From NCBI GenBank assembly GCA_022823365.1, contig JAJDXG010000056.1, positions 372,001 to 436,000 on the forward strand: a DNA stretch of 64,000 nt, given 5' to 3'. The translations under genes and the position numbers were made by a program. Every line of letters begins with the position of its first letter. Positions within the stretch are counted from its first letter, which is position 1. The notes under the pieces were generated by a model that was not told where the DNA came from, did not search any database, and worked only from the letters and a program-made list of their open reading frames with translations. Below are positions 9,817-20,196 of the stretch, piece by piece. The DNA is from Gemmatimonadota bacterium (GTDB taxonomy: Bacteria; Gemmatimonadota; Gemmatimonadetes; Longimicrobiales; Gaopeijiaceae).

Positions 9817-10001
9817 CCGGGCCCCTGTTGCAGTCGGGTCGCAGCAACCGCGCGCTCGCGCGGCTCGCCCGCATCCTATCGACGCCCGCGGTGTACATTT
9901 CCACATGTGTTGCGTCCCCGCCAACCCGGATACCGGCCTTCGCGACCCCTCTGGGATACAATCATATAAACAATCAGTAGCAAGTGACTTACCATATTTC
10001 A

Positions 10002-10018
10002 TATGATGTAACACATCA
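10002..10018. promoter_or_regulatory. Candidate -10 element and overlapping palindromic operator before the acyl-CoA dehydrogenase
   Basis: The last 70 bases before the gene are strikingly AT-rich for this genome. TATGAT at 10002-10007 matches a -10 box in five of six positions. It overlaps a perfect inverted repeat TGATGT-AAC-ACATCA at 10004-10018. A repressor bound there would block the -10 region. TetR-family regulators often control acyl-CoA dehydrogenase genes this way, but no regulator is encoded next to it. The -35 is not clear. Confidence 0.4.
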
Positions 10019-10032
10019 ATTTGGATCGAGTG

Positions 10033-11274
10033 ATGGAACCCTATCTCGGCCCTGATCACACCCGCCTGCGCGAGCGCGTCAGAGCCTTCGCCCTGGAACA
10101 CATCGCGCCCATCGCCGCCGAGATCGACCGCACCCAAACCTTCCCGTGGGAGAACGTGCGCGCGATGGGCGAAATGGGACTCCTGGGCGTGCCCATTCCC
10201 CAGGAGTACGGGGGCATGGGGCGCGACTACCTGAGCTACATCCTCGTCGTCGAGGAGTTGGCGCGGCACGACGCCAGCCACGCCATCACGGTGTCGGCGC
10301 ACACGACGCTCGGCGCGAGCCCGATCCTGACGTTCGGGACCGAGGCGCAGAAGCGGAGTTACCTGCCCCTGCTCGCCGGAGGGCGCGTGCTGGGCGGCTT
10401 CGGGCTGACCGAGCCGGCGGCGGGATCGGACTCGGCCGGCACCCGCACGCGTGCGGTCCGCGAGGGAAACGGCTATCGCATCAACGGCTCCAAGATCTTC
10501 ATCACCCACGCCGGCGTCGGGGAGATCTTCACCATCACCGCGCTCACCAATCCGGCGCGGGGCACCCGCGGCATCACCAGCTTCATCGTCACCAAGCCGA
10601 CGTGCGACCTGGAGACGGCGCGCCGCCTGGGAGTGGGGCACTCGACGGAACTCGATTTCACCGAAGGCGTACGGGCGGGCAGCAAGGAAGACAAGATGGG
10701 GTGGCGGGCTTCGGATACCCGGGAGCTGGTGCTGGACGACGTCTTCGTGCCGGCCGGGAACCGGCTCGGGGCCGAGGGCGAGGGGTTCGTGAACTTCATG
10801 CGCACCCTCGACGCCGGGCGCATTGGAATCGCCGCGCTGGCGCTCGGCATCGCCGAGGGAGCTTTTGACGCCGCCCTGGAGTATACGTTGCAACGGAAAC
10901 GTTACGGGCACAGGATTTACGACTATCAGGCGGTTCAATTCCGCTTGTCCGACATGGCCACGGGGATCCAGGCCGCCAGGCATCTGACGTATCACGCGGC
11001 CTGGCTCAAGGATCAGGGACGCCCCTTCTCCAAGGAAGCCTCCATGGCGAAGCTGTTCGCCTCGGAGTTGTCGATGCGCGCCACCACGGAGGCGGTCGAG
11101 CTTCTGGGAGGCGCCGGGTATACGAACGACTACCCGGTGGAACGGATGTTTCGCGACGCGAAAGTGTGCGAGATCGGAGAGGGCACGAGCGAGATTCAGC
11201 GCTTGCTGATCGCTCGCCACCTGGTGCGCGAGGTCGGCGGAAGCGGAGTGGCTGCGGAGCTTAAGGCGGGGTAG
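10033..11274 (+). CDS. Acyl-CoA dehydrogenase
   Basis: A flavoprotein of about 413 residues that introduces the alpha,beta double bond into acyl-CoA and passes electrons to ETF. The three-part fold is visible: an N-terminal helical domain ([21 protein letters not shown]), the middle beta domain with [18 protein letters not shown] and KIFITHAG, and the C-terminal helical domain with [20 protein letters not shown] and QLRF-like [12 protein letters not shown]. The catalytic-glutamate region is [22 protein letters not shown] followed by EGTSEIQ, as in short/medium-chain enzymes. The ATG at 10033 is preferred; an in-frame TTG at 10021 is an alternative. It could supply the first beta-oxidation step for the operon at 13.6-21 kb, though it is not linked to it. 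Confidence 0.88.
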   Translation: MEPYLGPDHTRLRERVRAFALEHIAPIAAEIDRTQTFPWENVRAMGEMGLLGVPIPQEYGGMGRDYLSYILVVEELARHDASHAITVSAHTTLGASPILTFGTEAQKRSYLPLLAGGRVLGGFGLTEPAAGSDSAGTRTRAVREGNGYRINGSKIFITHAGVGEIFTITALTNPARGTRGITSFIVTKPTCDLETARRLGVGHSTELDFTEGVRAGSKEDKMGWRASDTRELVLDDVFVPAGNRLGAEGEGFVNFMRTLDAGRIGIAALALGIAEGAFDAALEYTLQRKRYGHRIYDYQAVQFRLSDMATGIQAARHLTYHAAWLKDQGRPFSKEASMAKLFASELSMRATTEAVELLGGAGYTNDYPVERMFRDAKVCEIGEGTSEIQRLLIARHLVREVGGSGVAAELKAG

Positions 11275-11325
11275 GGAGGCCCTCGGGCGGTCCCGGGCCC
11301 CGCGACTCGCGGAGAAACCAGGGAT

Positions 11326-12840
11326 TTGAGGAGACAGATCATCATCAGCGCGTCCTCGCGCGAGACGCGGGTGGCGCTACTGGAAGACAAACGACTCGTA
11401 GAATTGATGCTGGACCGCCCGGACCAGGGACGGTTGGTGGGCGACGTGTTCCTGGGACGCGTAGAGGCGGTGCTTCCCGGCATTCAGGCGGCCTTCGTCG
11501 ACATCGGCGTCGAGAAGGCGGGCTTTCTGCACGTCTCGGATGTGGTTCACCAGCACGGTGAACCGTCGGAGAACGGCCGCGACGGCCAGAACACGCCGAT
11601 CCAGAAGCTGCTGAACAAGGGCGACCGGGTCACCGTGCAGGTCACCAAGGAGCCCATCGGCACCAAGGGACCGCGCCTGACCGGCCAGGTGTCGCTGGCG
11701 GGCCGCTTCCTCGTCTACATGCCGTTCTCGTCGCGCGTCGGCGTGAGCCGCAAGATCGAGGACCGCAGGCAGCGGTCGCGGCTGCGTGCCCTTGCCCGCA
11801 GGGTTGTCCCGGCCGATTCCGGCGGGGTGATCGTGCGCACGGTGGGGGAGGAGGCGACCGAGAAGCGGTTCTCGCGCGAGTTCGAGACCCTCCGGGGGAG
11901 CTGGCTGGAGATCCAGCGGACGGCGAAGGCCGCTGCCGAGCCCGGGGTCGTGCGCCGCGAAGCGCGTCTGATCAGCGGGGTCATCCGGGATCTGTTCAGC
12001 GACAAGTTCGACTCGCTGACGGTGGATTCGCCCGTCATCTTTCGCGAGATCGAGGGTTACGTGCAGGGCGTGGCTCCCGACCTGCTGGACCGGTTGAAGC
12101 TGTATCGGGGCCAGGAGCCGCTGTTCGACGTTCACGGGATCGAAGAGGAGATTCACCGCTCGTTCCGGCGCAAGGTGGGGCTCAAGTCCGGCGGCCATCT
12201 GGTGATCGAGCCGACCGAGGCGCTGGTATCGATCGACGTGAACACCGGGCGCTTCGCCGGCCGGAAGAAGAACGATCCCGCGTCGCTCATCCTGAAGACC
12301 AACCTGGAAGCGGCGCGCGAGATCGCCCGCCAGCTCCGGCTGCGTGACGTCGGTGGAATCGTGGTCGTGGACTTCATCGACATGGACACCCAGAAGGACC
12401 GCGACAAGGTGTTGCACGAACTCCGCACCCACCTGGGGCGCGACCGTGCCCGCACCCGCGCGTTCGCCGTCTCCGAGCTCGGGCTGATCGAGATGACCCG
12501 CCAGCGGGTGCGGCCGTCGATCTTCACCTCGATCACCGAGGCGTGCACCCATTGCGGAGGGCTGGGCCGCGTCTTCGCGCCCGACACCGTGATGCGCCGG
12601 GTGGAGCGCAGCCTCAAGCGCGCTGCCGCGGCGAAGAGCGAGCGCAGTCTGACGGTGCGCATCCACCCCGAGGTGGCGCTGCACGTGCTCGACTCCGAGC
12701 CGGACTTTCGCAACCGGGTATCGAGCGCCACCGGCCTGGAGATCAGCCTGCGCGACGATCCTCTGCTGGGCGAAGACGAGTTCCGCCTGCTCTCGGGCCG
12801 GGCCCAGGTGGACGTGACCGGGAAGTACGCGACGGTTTAG
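11326..12840 (+). CDS. rng: Ribonuclease G/E family endoribonuclease
   Basis: About 504 residues, RNase G size, without the long C-terminal scaffold of RNase E. It cleaves single-stranded AU-rich RNA and matures rRNA ends. The N-terminus matches RNase G (SASSRETRVALLEDKRLVEL), followed by the S1 domain (VGDVFLGRVEAVLPGIQAAFVDIGVEKAGFLHVSDV). The two catalytic aspartates are in VSIDVNTGRFAG and GGIVVVDFIDMD, and the zinc-link cysteines in CTHCGGLGR near residue 407. The start is a TTG at 11326 with GGAG eleven bases upstream; no in-frame ATG fits the family N-terminus. It sits immediately before the L21 and L27 genes, a common arrangement. Confidence 0.92.
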   Translation: MRRQIIISASSRETRVALLEDKRLVELMLDRPDQGRLVGDVFLGRVEAVLPGIQAAFVDIGVEKAGFLHVSDVVHQHGEPSENGRDGQNTPIQKLLNKGDRVTVQVTKEPIGTKGPRLTGQVSLAGRFLVYMPFSSRVGVSRKIEDRRQRSRLRALARRVVPADSGGVIVRTVGEEATEKRFSREFETLRGSWLEIQRTAKAAAEPGVVRREARLISGVIRDLFSDKFDSLTVDSPVIFREIEGYVQGVAPDLLDRLKLYRGQEPLFDVHGIEEEIHRSFRRKVGLKSGGHLVIEPTEALVSIDVNTGRFAGRKKNDPASLILKTNLEAAREIARQLRLRDVGGIVVVDFIDMDTQKDRDKVLHELRTHLGRDRARTRAFAVSELGLIEMTRQRVRPSIFTSITEACTHCGGLGRVFAPDTVMRRVERSLKRAAAAKSERSLTVRIHPEVALHVLDSEPDFRNRVSSATGLEISLRDDPLLGEDEFRLLSGRAQVDVTGKYATV

Positions 12841-12995
12841 GCGCGTGCCCGGGCGGGGCTTGCGCCCGACGCGTCCCCCGACAGGCTCGCCGGATGCCCT
12901 TGACCTCGCCGGGCGACTCTGTAGCTTTTTCGGGCTGCGGAGCCTTGTGCCGCAGTCCCCGTGTCCGGGATCTCCATCTACATGAAGAGGCAGGC

Positions 12996-13310
12996 ATGTA
13001 CGCGGTGTTCGAGAGCGGCGGAAAGCAGTTCAGGGCCGAGCCGGGTCTCCGGCTGCGGATCCCCGCGCTTGCCGCCGAGGAGGGCTCGACGGTCACCTTC
13101 GACCGCGTGCTGATGACCGGCGGAGGGGATGGCGAACCGGAGGTCGGGACGCCCACGGTCGAGGGCGCCGAGGTGCGCGCCGAGGTGCTGGCGCACGGCA
13201 AGGACCGGAAGCTCATCATCTTCAAGCGCAAGCGCCGGAAGGGATACCGCAAGAAGCAGGGTCATCGCCAGAAGTTCACCGAAGTGCGCATCGACGAGAT
13301 CGTCACGTAG
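12996..13310 (+). CDS. rplU: 50S ribosomal protein L21
   Basis: A 104-residue large-subunit ribosomal protein that binds 23S rRNA. Typical L21 features are the N-terminal YAVFESGGKQFRAEPG, the conserved VEGAEVRAEVL, and the basic KRKRRKGYRKKQGHRQ tail before the final beta strand. The ATG at 12996 follows AGAGG. It is followed by rpmA after 24 bases, the standard rplU-rpmA pair. The 155 bases between rng and rplU hold no other gene. Confidence 0.97.
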   Translation: MYAVFESGGKQFRAEPGLRLRIPALAAEEGSTVTFDRVLMTGGGDGEPEVGTPTVEGAEVRAEVLAHGKDRKLIIFKRKRRKGYRKKQGHRQKFTEVRIDEIVT

Positions 13311-13334
13311 CAGCTGAGCCGGAAGGAACCCGAG

Positions 13335-13586
13335 ATGGCACACAAGAAAGGCGTCGGCTCAAGCCGAAACGGACGCGACTCGAAGCCGAAGTTCCTGGGC
13401 GTCAAGCGCTATGGCGGACAGCCCGTGACTGCGGGCAGCATCCTCGTGCGCCAGCGCGGCACCCGCTTCCATCCCGGGAGGAACGTCGGGAGGGGGGGCG
13501 ACGACACCCTGTTCGCCCTGGTCGACGGCGTGGTGCGGTTCGAGCGGCGCCGAAACCGCCAGTTCGTCTCTGTGAGCCCGAACTAG
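13335..13586 (+). CDS. rpmA: 50S ribosomal protein L27
   Basis: An 83-residue protein whose N-terminal tail reaches toward the peptidyl-transferase centre. The start [16 protein letters not shown] and the core [22 protein letters not shown] are diagnostic. There is no cleavable N-terminal extension of the Firmicutes type. GGAAGG precedes the ATG. Its TAG stop overlaps the TAG stop of the convergent chorismate mutase gene through a shared CTAG at 13583-13586. Confidence 0.97.
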   Translation: MAHKKGVGSSRNGRDSKPKFLGVKRYGGQPVTAGSILVRQRGTRFHPGRNVGRGGDDTLFALVDGVVRFERRRNRQFVSVSPN

Positions 13587-13921
13587 CGCGCCGGACCGGG
13601 AGGTGGGTCCGGCCAGCCCGGCCTGCCTCCTCCCTGAGCCGCGCGCGCTGAGGCGATGATGCGCCAGATGATGTCGCGCGCCATCTCCGGGTCCACGCCC
13701 AGTTCGCGCGCCCGCACGGCGGCCTGACGCACCATCCGCGCTTCGCGCGCCGGGTCGAGGACCGGAAGGCCCAGTTCCTTCTTCACCCGCCCGATCTCGA
13801 TGGCGAGGTTCCGGCGTTCCCCCGTCAGCTCGATGAGCCGGTCGGTCACCTCGCTCATCACCTCCCGCAGGCGAACCAGCCGCTCCTCCGGCGCGCCCGC
13901 CGCTTCCGTGGGGTCAGTCAT
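13583..13921 (-). CDS. AroQ-type chorismate mutase domain protein
   Basis: A 112-residue all-helical protein. Chorismate mutase converts chorismate to prephenate in phenylalanine and tyrosine synthesis. The first helix ([38 protein letters not shown]) followed by [20 protein letters not shown] fits the AroQ fold, with the conserved arginine and lysine positions. A proline-rich tail ends the protein. Its ATG overlaps the TGA of the upstream symporter gene by four bases (ATGA), so it is the last gene of the eight-gene minus-strand operon. The domain is so short that a regulatory rather than housekeeping role is possible. Confidence 0.78.
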   Translation of the reverse strand: MTDPTEAAGAPEERLVRLREVMSEVTDRLIELTGERRNLAIEIGRVKKELGLPVLDPAREARMVRQAAVRARELGVDPEMARDIIWRIIASARAAQGGGRPGWPDPPPGPAR

Positions 13922-15411
13922 GGGTTGCCGATGAGCCTCGCGGGCCTGAGGAAGGCCTCGGTGTGATCACGGTCCTGCGGCCGGGTGGCGAGGCTTACCC
14001 CCACCAGCACCGGAATGTGGACCATGAGCCCCAATATGCCCTCGTGCAGGTCCAGGGGGCGCAGTTCCATCCCCAAATACCCGGTGGTGAAGAAGAAGAC
14101 GGCGGTCGCCGAGCCCGCGACCAGACCGGCCACGATGCCCGGGGTCGTGGCGCGTCGCCAGAAGAGCGCCGCGCAGATGGGAGGCGCGAACTGGCATATG
14201 ATGCCGTAGGCGGTCAGCAGCAGCACCACCAGCGAGGAGTCCTCGTCCAGCGCGAACCAGTACGCGACCACCCCCACCACCAGGACCAGCACCTGCATCA
14301 GACGGCGCTGGCCGGCATCGCTCAGGCGGCGGAAGGGGCCGATGCCGTCCTCCACCGTCACGGATGCCGCGGCGTGCAGGAGCGCGTCCCCGGTCGACAT
14401 GGACGCGGAGAGGGCACCGGCGCAGAAGAGGCCCACGACCAGCACCGGCAGCTCGGAGCGCAGGATGAGGAACGGGAGGATGAAGTCGGCGTTGGGGGGG
14501 GACTCCGGCAGCAGCACTCCGGCGAAGCCGATCAGGAAGACCGGGATCAGGAAGAGCTGGAAGGTGGGGAAGAGGACCACCGTGCGGCGCAGGGTGCGGT
14601 CGTCGCGCGCGGTGAAGGCCTTCATGAAGAGGTGGGGCCACATCATGAGCCCGATCGCGCTCACCAGGATGGCGCTCGAGTAGCCCCCCCAGCTCCAGGG
14701 ATCGCCCGCGGCGGTCAGGCCCGGAACGGAGAGCATCTCCGGACGCTCGGCCAGGATGCGCTCGAACATCTCTCCCACCCCCCCGTACAGCCGGAAGGGC
14801 AGGTAGATGCCGAGCGACCAGGCGATCGCGACCATGAAGATCCCCTGGAAGGTGTTGGTCCATCCCACCGCGGCCACCCCGCTGGTCAGCACGTACAGGG
14901 CCACGATGCCGTAGGCGATCGCCGCGCCCACCGCCAGCGGCACATGGCCGTCGGTGACCGCCTCGATGACGATGCCCGCCCCCTGCATCTGCAGGGTGAC
15001 GTAGGGTACGAAGGCCGCCACCGAAAGCGCCGCCATCAGCGCGGACAGGAAGCGCGAAGGGAAACGTCCGACCAGCAGCTGCGCCTGGGTGACGTAGCCG
15101 AAGCGCCGCCCGAGCGCGGCCGCGTGCGGCCCGATGAAGTACCAGGGAGCGATCCCGAGGGCGCCGTAGGAGAGGATGTAGAAGGCCGCGGCGCCACGGG
15201 AGTAGGCCCAGCCCGGCCCGCCCAGGAAGGCGAAGGCGGAAAAGACGGTCGCCCCGGTGACGAAATACATCACCAGCAACCCGAAGCGGCGGTCTCCGGC
15301 CACATATCCGGTCACGCTCCGGGAGGCGCGCCGGCCCGCCATCAGCCCGATGCCAAGGGTCACCGCCAGGTAGACCAGGATCAGGCCCGCGATCAGCTGC
15401 CAGCGCTCCAT
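13918..15411 (-). CDS. Sodium:solute symporter family protein
   Basis: About 497 residues with around 13 hydrophobic segments, matching the LeuT-fold SSS family that couples Na+ to uptake of small solutes. Recognisable stretches are GYVAGDRRFGLLVMYFVTGATVFSAFAFLGGPG near the N-terminus and CAGALSASMSTGDALLHAAAS in the C-terminal half, the latter corresponding to the SSS signature around TM8. It is preceded two bases upstream by a small membrane protein and overlaps chorismate mutase downstream. Being inside a beta-oxidation operon suggests it imports an organic acid, but the substrate cannot be read from the sequence. Confidence 0.85.
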   Translation of the reverse strand: MERWQLIAGLILVYLAVTLGIGLMAGRRASRSVTGYVAGDRRFGLLVMYFVTGATVFSAFAFLGGPGWAYSRGAAAFYILSYGALGIAPWYFIGPHAAALGRRFGYVTQAQLLVGRFPSRFLSALMAALSVAAFVPYVTLQMQGAGIVIEAVTDGHVPLAVGAAIAYGIVALYVLTSGVAAVGWTNTFQGIFMVAIAWSLGIYLPFRLYGGVGEMFERILAERPEMLSVPGLTAAGDPWSWGGYSSAILVSAIGLMMWPHLFMKAFTARDDRTLRRTVVLFPTFQLFLIPVFLIGFAGVLLPESPPNADFILPFLILRSELPVLVVGLFCAGALSASMSTGDALLHAAASVTVEDGIGPFRRLSDAGQRRLMQVLVLVVGVVAYWFALDEDSSLVVLLLTAYGIICQFAPPICAALFWRRATTPGIVAGLVAGSATAVFFFTTGYLGMELRPLDLHEGILGLMVHIPVLVGVSLATRPQDRDHTEAFLRPARLIGNP

Positions 15412-15413
15412 CT

Positions 15414-15689
15414 CTACCCGGCACCTCCGGCCCGCGAGTCCTGTCCCGGCCGGCCTCGGGCGTCCGCCTCGGGCCCGCCCGCGCGGTTCCGTTCCTCCGA
15501 GCGGTCCAGCACGAAGAGCACCACCGCCCCGAACCCCACCCAAAGCCCGATCGCGGCCATGTTGAATGGGAGGCCCAGCACCAGCGGCAGGGGGCGGTTG
15601 AAGGGGACGAAACCCGGCCAGGTGACGAAGATCAGGAAGAGCACGAAGTAGATCGTGACCACGGCCCGCACCAGCTTCGGGCCGTTCAT
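15414..15689 (-). CDS. Small DUF3311-like membrane protein, probable symporter partner
   Basis: A 91-residue protein with two transmembrane segments (RAVVTIYFVLFLIFVTW and FNMAAIGLWVGFGAVVLFVL) joined by a loop reading PLPLVLGLPF, which resembles the DUF3311 pattern. Such small proteins are commonly encoded directly before SSS-family transporters. The ATG overlaps the stop of the enoyl-CoA hydratase gene by four bases and the stop is two bases before the symporter start, so translation is probably coupled. The charged C-terminal tail (RSEERNRAGGPEADARGR) would be cytoplasmic. Confidence 0.7.
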   Translation of the reverse strand: MNGPKLVRAVVTIYFVLFLIFVTWPGFVPFNRPLPLVLGLPFNMAAIGLWVGFGAVVLFVLDRSEERNRAGGPEADARGRPGQDSRAGGAG

Positions 15690-16495
15690 CGTCCGCGGAA
15701 CTCCGCGCGGCGCTTCTCCACGAAGGCACGCACGCCCTCGCGGCCGTCGTGGCTCGCGAAGGCGGCGAGGAAGAGCTCCTTCTCCAGCGCCAGTCCCTCG
15801 GCCAGAGGGGTCTCGGCGGCGGCCCGGAGCGACTCCTTGACCAGCCCGAGCGCGAACGGGCTCCAGCGCGCCATGCGTCCCGCCAGCTCCCGGGCCCGCG
15901 CGAGGTGCTTGCCCTCGTCGGCAAGGACCTCCACCAGGCCGATGCGGTGGGCCTCGGCCGCGTCGACCACGTCGCCGCTCAGGGCGATGCGGGCGGCCTG
16001 TCCGGGGCCCACCAGCCGCGCCAGGCGCTGGGTGCCGCCGGCGCCCGGAATCAGCCCCAGGCGAATCTCGAACTGGCCGAAGCGGGCGCTCGGGTCGGCC
16101 ACGCGCACGTCGCAGGCGAGCGCCAACTCGACCCCGCCCCCCAGGCAGAAGCCGTGGATGGCGGCGATGAGGGGCTTCGGGAAGGCGGCAACGGCGTCGT
16201 ACACGCGCCGGCGCCGGTAGACCTCCCGCTGCTCGGCGGGCGTGCGCCCCGCGAACTCGGAGACATCGGCGCCCGCCGCGAAGGCCTTCTCGCCTGTCCC
16301 GCACAGGATGGCGACGCGCACCGCGTCGTCGTCGGCAAGCCGGTCCATCGCCTGCGCGATCTCGCGCCGCACCACCGCGTTGAGGGCGTTCAGCTTGTCG
16401 GGCCGGTTGATGCGCACGGTCGCGACCGTGCCGTCGCGCTCGACCACGATGGTCTCGTAGCCCGGTCCGCCCGCCGAGGCCGTCACCGGCCCCAC
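15686..16495 (-). CDS. Enoyl-CoA hydratase/isomerase family protein (operon copy 1)
   Basis: About 269 residues of the crotonase fold, hydrating trans-2-enoyl-CoA. Both catalytic glutamates are in place, in GFCLGGGVELALACD and in GQFEIRLGLIPGAGGTQRL. The oxyanion-hole region is KAFAAGADVSEF and the C-terminus ends FVEKRRAEFRGR as in true hydratases. The start is GTG at 16495. It lies between the 3-hydroxyacyl-CoA dehydrogenase (97 bases upstream) and the DUF3311 gene (4-base overlap). PaaF/PaaG-like roles in phenylacetate breakdown are possible given the thiolase in the operon, but a general short-chain hydratase is equally likely. Confidence 0.88.
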   Translation of the reverse strand: MGPVTASAGGPGYETIVVERDGTVATVRINRPDKLNALNAVVRREIAQAMDRLADDDAVRVAILCGTGEKAFAAGADVSEFAGRTPAEQREVYRRRRVYDAVAAFPKPLIAAIHGFCLGGGVELALACDVRVADPSARFGQFEIRLGLIPGAGGTQRLARLVGPGQAARIALSGDVVDAAEAHRIGLVEVLADEGKHLARARELAGRMARWSPFALGLVKESLRAAAETPLAEGLALEKELFLAAFASHDGREGVRAFVEKRRAEFRGR

Positions 16496-16592
16496 CTCAC
16501 CGGACTGGCCGGCATCCCCGGCTCGAACTCGCGGACCGCGACCATCCGGCCGTTCCCGATCACGGGCCGCGCCGCCGCCAGCGCTCGTCCGT

Positions 16593-17483
16593 TCAATCGC
16601 CCCCCTTGCCCCAACGGTAGAAGCCTTCTCCCGTCTTCCTCCCGAGCTTCCCCTCTTCCACCATGCGTCGCAAGATGGCGGGAGGTCGGTAGCGCTCGCC
16701 GCCCAGCTTCTCGTGCAGATACTCGGCGATCGCCAGCCGGACGTCGAGCCCCACCAGGTCGGTGAGCCGGAGCGGACCCATGGGGTGGCGGTAACCCAGC
16801 TCCATGGCCTTGTCGATGGCGGCGGGATCGGCCACGCCCTCCTCCACCATGCGCATCGCTTCCAGCCCCAGGGCCACCCCGAGCCGGGAGGAGGCGAAGC
16901 CGGGGGCGTCGCGGACGACGATGGGCTCCTTGCCCAGCCCGCGCGCGAATGCGACGCCGGCGTCCAGGGTGGCGTCGCCGGTGCGATTCCCTTGAACGAC
17001 CTCCACCAGCGCCATCAGGTGCACCGGGTTGAAAAAGTGCAGCCCCAGGAAGCGGCCCGGGTCGGCCAGCACCTCAGCGATGGCGTCGATGCTGAGGGAG
17101 GAGGTGTTTGTCGCGAGCAGCGCCGACGGGTGAGCCGCGGCTTCCACCTCGCGGAAGAGGCTCCGTTTCAGTTCCATGCGCTCGGGCGCGGCCTCCACCA
17201 CCAGGTCGGCCTCCGCGCAAGCAGTTGCCAGCGACGAGGCGAGCGCGATTCGGTCGAGGGCGGCTGTCCGGCCTTCCTCGCTCACTTTTCCGAGCGATAG
17301 GCCCTTGTCCAGGTTCGCGCGGATGCGCGCGAGGCCGCGGTCGGCCGCCCCCGCGTCGGGGTCGTGAAGGGTGACCGGGTGCCCGGCCATGGCCGCCACC
17401 TGGGCGATGCCGTGGCCCATGACCCCGGCGCCGAGGACGGTGACGCGCTCGATCGGGTTGGCCGTGGCGTGCCGGCTGTCCAC
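16593..17483 (-). CDS. 3-hydroxyacyl-CoA (3-hydroxybutyryl-CoA) dehydrogenase
   Basis: About 296 residues, single-domain HBD/PaaH size. It oxidises 3-hydroxyacyl-CoA with NAD+. The Rossmann motif is VLGAGVMGHGIAQVAA, followed by LHDPD, the catalytic-histidine region LHFFNPVHLMALVEVV, and the C-terminal domain GYRHPMGPLRLTDLVGLDV. The terminal GRKTGEGFYRW is typical. The start is a GTG at 17483, seven bases after the thiolase stop. Together with its neighbours it completes a full beta-oxidation spiral from enoyl-CoA to acetyl-CoA. Confidence 0.92.
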   Translation of the reverse strand: MDSRHATANPIERVTVLGAGVMGHGIAQVAAMAGHPVTLHDPDAGAADRGLARIRANLDKGLSLGKVSEEGRTAALDRIALASSLATACAEADLVVEAAPERMELKRSLFREVEAAAHPSALLATNTSSLSIDAIAEVLADPGRFLGLHFFNPVHLMALVEVVQGNRTGDATLDAGVAFARGLGKEPIVVRDAPGFASSRLGVALGLEAMRMVEEGVADPAAIDKAMELGYRHPMGPLRLTDLVGLDVRLAIAEYLHEKLGGERYRPPAILRRMVEEGKLGRKTGEGFYRWGKGGD

Positions 17484-17490
17484 GGGCCGG

Positions 17491-18687
<1,197 letters not shown>

Positions 18688-18734
18688 TGGTCCAGCGCCC
18701 TCATCGGTCGGCCGCCCTCATTCGACCTGGGTCC

Positions 18735-20192
18735 TCATCCGTCCAGCGCCACCCAGACGCTCTTCACCTGGGTGTACTTGTCCAGCGCCGCCTGGTAGCC
18801 GAGGTCGCGACCGAACCCGCTCTGCTTGTATCCGCCGAAGGGCGACCCCGAGTCGTACTGGTTGTAGGTGTTGATCCACACGGTGCCGGCGCGGATCTCC
18901 CGGGCGATTCGGTGCGCCCGGCCCACGTCGCGGGTCCAGATGCCGGCCGCCAGCCCGTAGATGGTCTGGTTGGCCTTCTCGATGGCGTCGGCGGTATCCG
19001 AGAACGGAATCACCGCCGCCACCGGCCCGAAGATCTCTTCCTGCGCGATGCGCATGTCGGGGGTGACGTCGGCAAAGATTGTCGCCTGCACGAAGTTGCC
19101 CTTGCCGTCGACCGTGGCGGCCTCGCCCCCCGTCACCAGCCGGGCGCCGTCGGCCTTGCCGGCCTCGATGTATCCGAGCACCACGTCCCGCTGCCTGCGG
19201 CTCACGATTGCCCCCATGCGCGTCTTCGGGCCCATGGGATCGCCCACCGCCATCCCGTCCGCGCGCGCCGCCAGCCCGTCCAGGAACTCGTCGTAGACCG
19301 ACTCCTGCACCAGGATGCGCGAGCCCGCCGCGCACACCTCGCCCTTCCCGTAGAAGATGCCGGTGTTGGCGCCACGCACCGCGCTGCCCAGGTCGGCGTC
19401 CGCGAAGACGATGTTGGGCGACTTGCCGCCCAGCTCCAGGGAGACCTTCTTCAGCGTTTCCGCCGCCTCCCGCATGATCGTCTTGCCGACCTCGGTCGAG
19501 CCCGTAAAGGCGATGGCGTCCACTCCGGGATGGCGCACCATGGCGGCGCCGGCTCGTGTGCCGCGTCCCGGGACGACGTTCAGAATGCCGGGCGGAAAGC
19601 CTGCCTCGGCGGCCAGCTCGCCCAGCAGCAGGGCGGTGAGGGGCGTTTCCATGGCCGGCTTCAGCACCACCGCGTTCCCGCACGCCAGCGCCGGTGCGAC
19701 CTTCCAGGTCGCGAGCGAGAGCGGGAAATTCCACGGCACGATACACCCCACCACGCCCACGGGCTCGCGCAGGGTGTAGTTCAGAAACGGTCCCTTCACC
19801 GGGATGGTCTCGCCCTGGATCTTGTCGGCCAGCCCGGCGAAGTAGCGGAAGTTTTCCACCACGCTGGGCACGTCGACGTAGCGCGATTCGAAGATGGGCT
19901 TGCCGTTGTCGCGGGTCTCGGTTTCCGCGATGAGCTGGGCGTCGCGCTCGATCAGGTCCGCCAGCCGCCAGAGCAGGCGCGAGCGCTTGTGGGCGTCGGT
20001 GCGGCGCCAGGCCTTCGACGCGAGCGCGACATGCGCCGACTCCACCGCCCTCGCCACGTCCTCCGCGGTAGCCTCCGCGACCTCGGCGAGCACCTCGCCG
20101 GTCGCGGGATTGGTGGTCGCGAAGGTGGCCCCGGAGGCCGAGGGCACCATCTCGTTGTCGATCCACAGACCGCGTGCGGGCACGTCGCTCAT
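18735..20192 (-). CDS. NAD(P)-dependent aldehyde dehydrogenase
   Basis: About 485 residues of the ALDH superfamily. The proton-accepting glutamate is in VSLELGGKSPNIVF, the catalytic cysteine in GKGEVCAAGSRILVQESVYD, and the cofactor site in VPWNFPLSLATWKVAPALACGN and AFTGSTEVGK. Closest in pattern to betaine-aldehyde/phenylacetaldehyde-type dehydrogenases; substrate uncertain. The ATG at 20192 was chosen because it follows the upstream hydratase stop after four bases and gives a normal N-terminus. Within the operon it could feed an acid to be activated to a CoA ester, or remove a semialdehyde. Confidence 0.9.
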   Translation of the reverse strand: MSDVPARGLWIDNEMVPSASGATFATTNPATGEVLAEVAEATAEDVARAVESAHVALASKAWRRTDAHKRSRLLWRLADLIERDAQLIAETETRDNGKPIFESRYVDVPSVVENFRYFAGLADKIQGETIPVKGPFLNYTLREPVGVVGCIVPWNFPLSLATWKVAPALACGNAVVLKPAMETPLTALLLGELAAEAGFPPGILNVVPGRGTRAGAAMVRHPGVDAIAFTGSTEVGKTIMREAAETLKKVSLELGGKSPNIVFADADLGSAVRGANTGIFYGKGEVCAAGSRILVQESVYDEFLDGLAARADGMAVGDPMGPKTRMGAIVSRRQRDVVLGYIEAGKADGARLVTGGEAATVDGKGNFVQATIFADVTPDMRIAQEEIFGPVAAVIPFSDTADAIEKANQTIYGLAAGIWTRDVGRAHRIAREIRAGTVWINTYNQYDSGSPFGGYKQSGFGRDLGYQAALDKYTQVKSVWVALDG

Positions 20193-20196
20193 CCCG

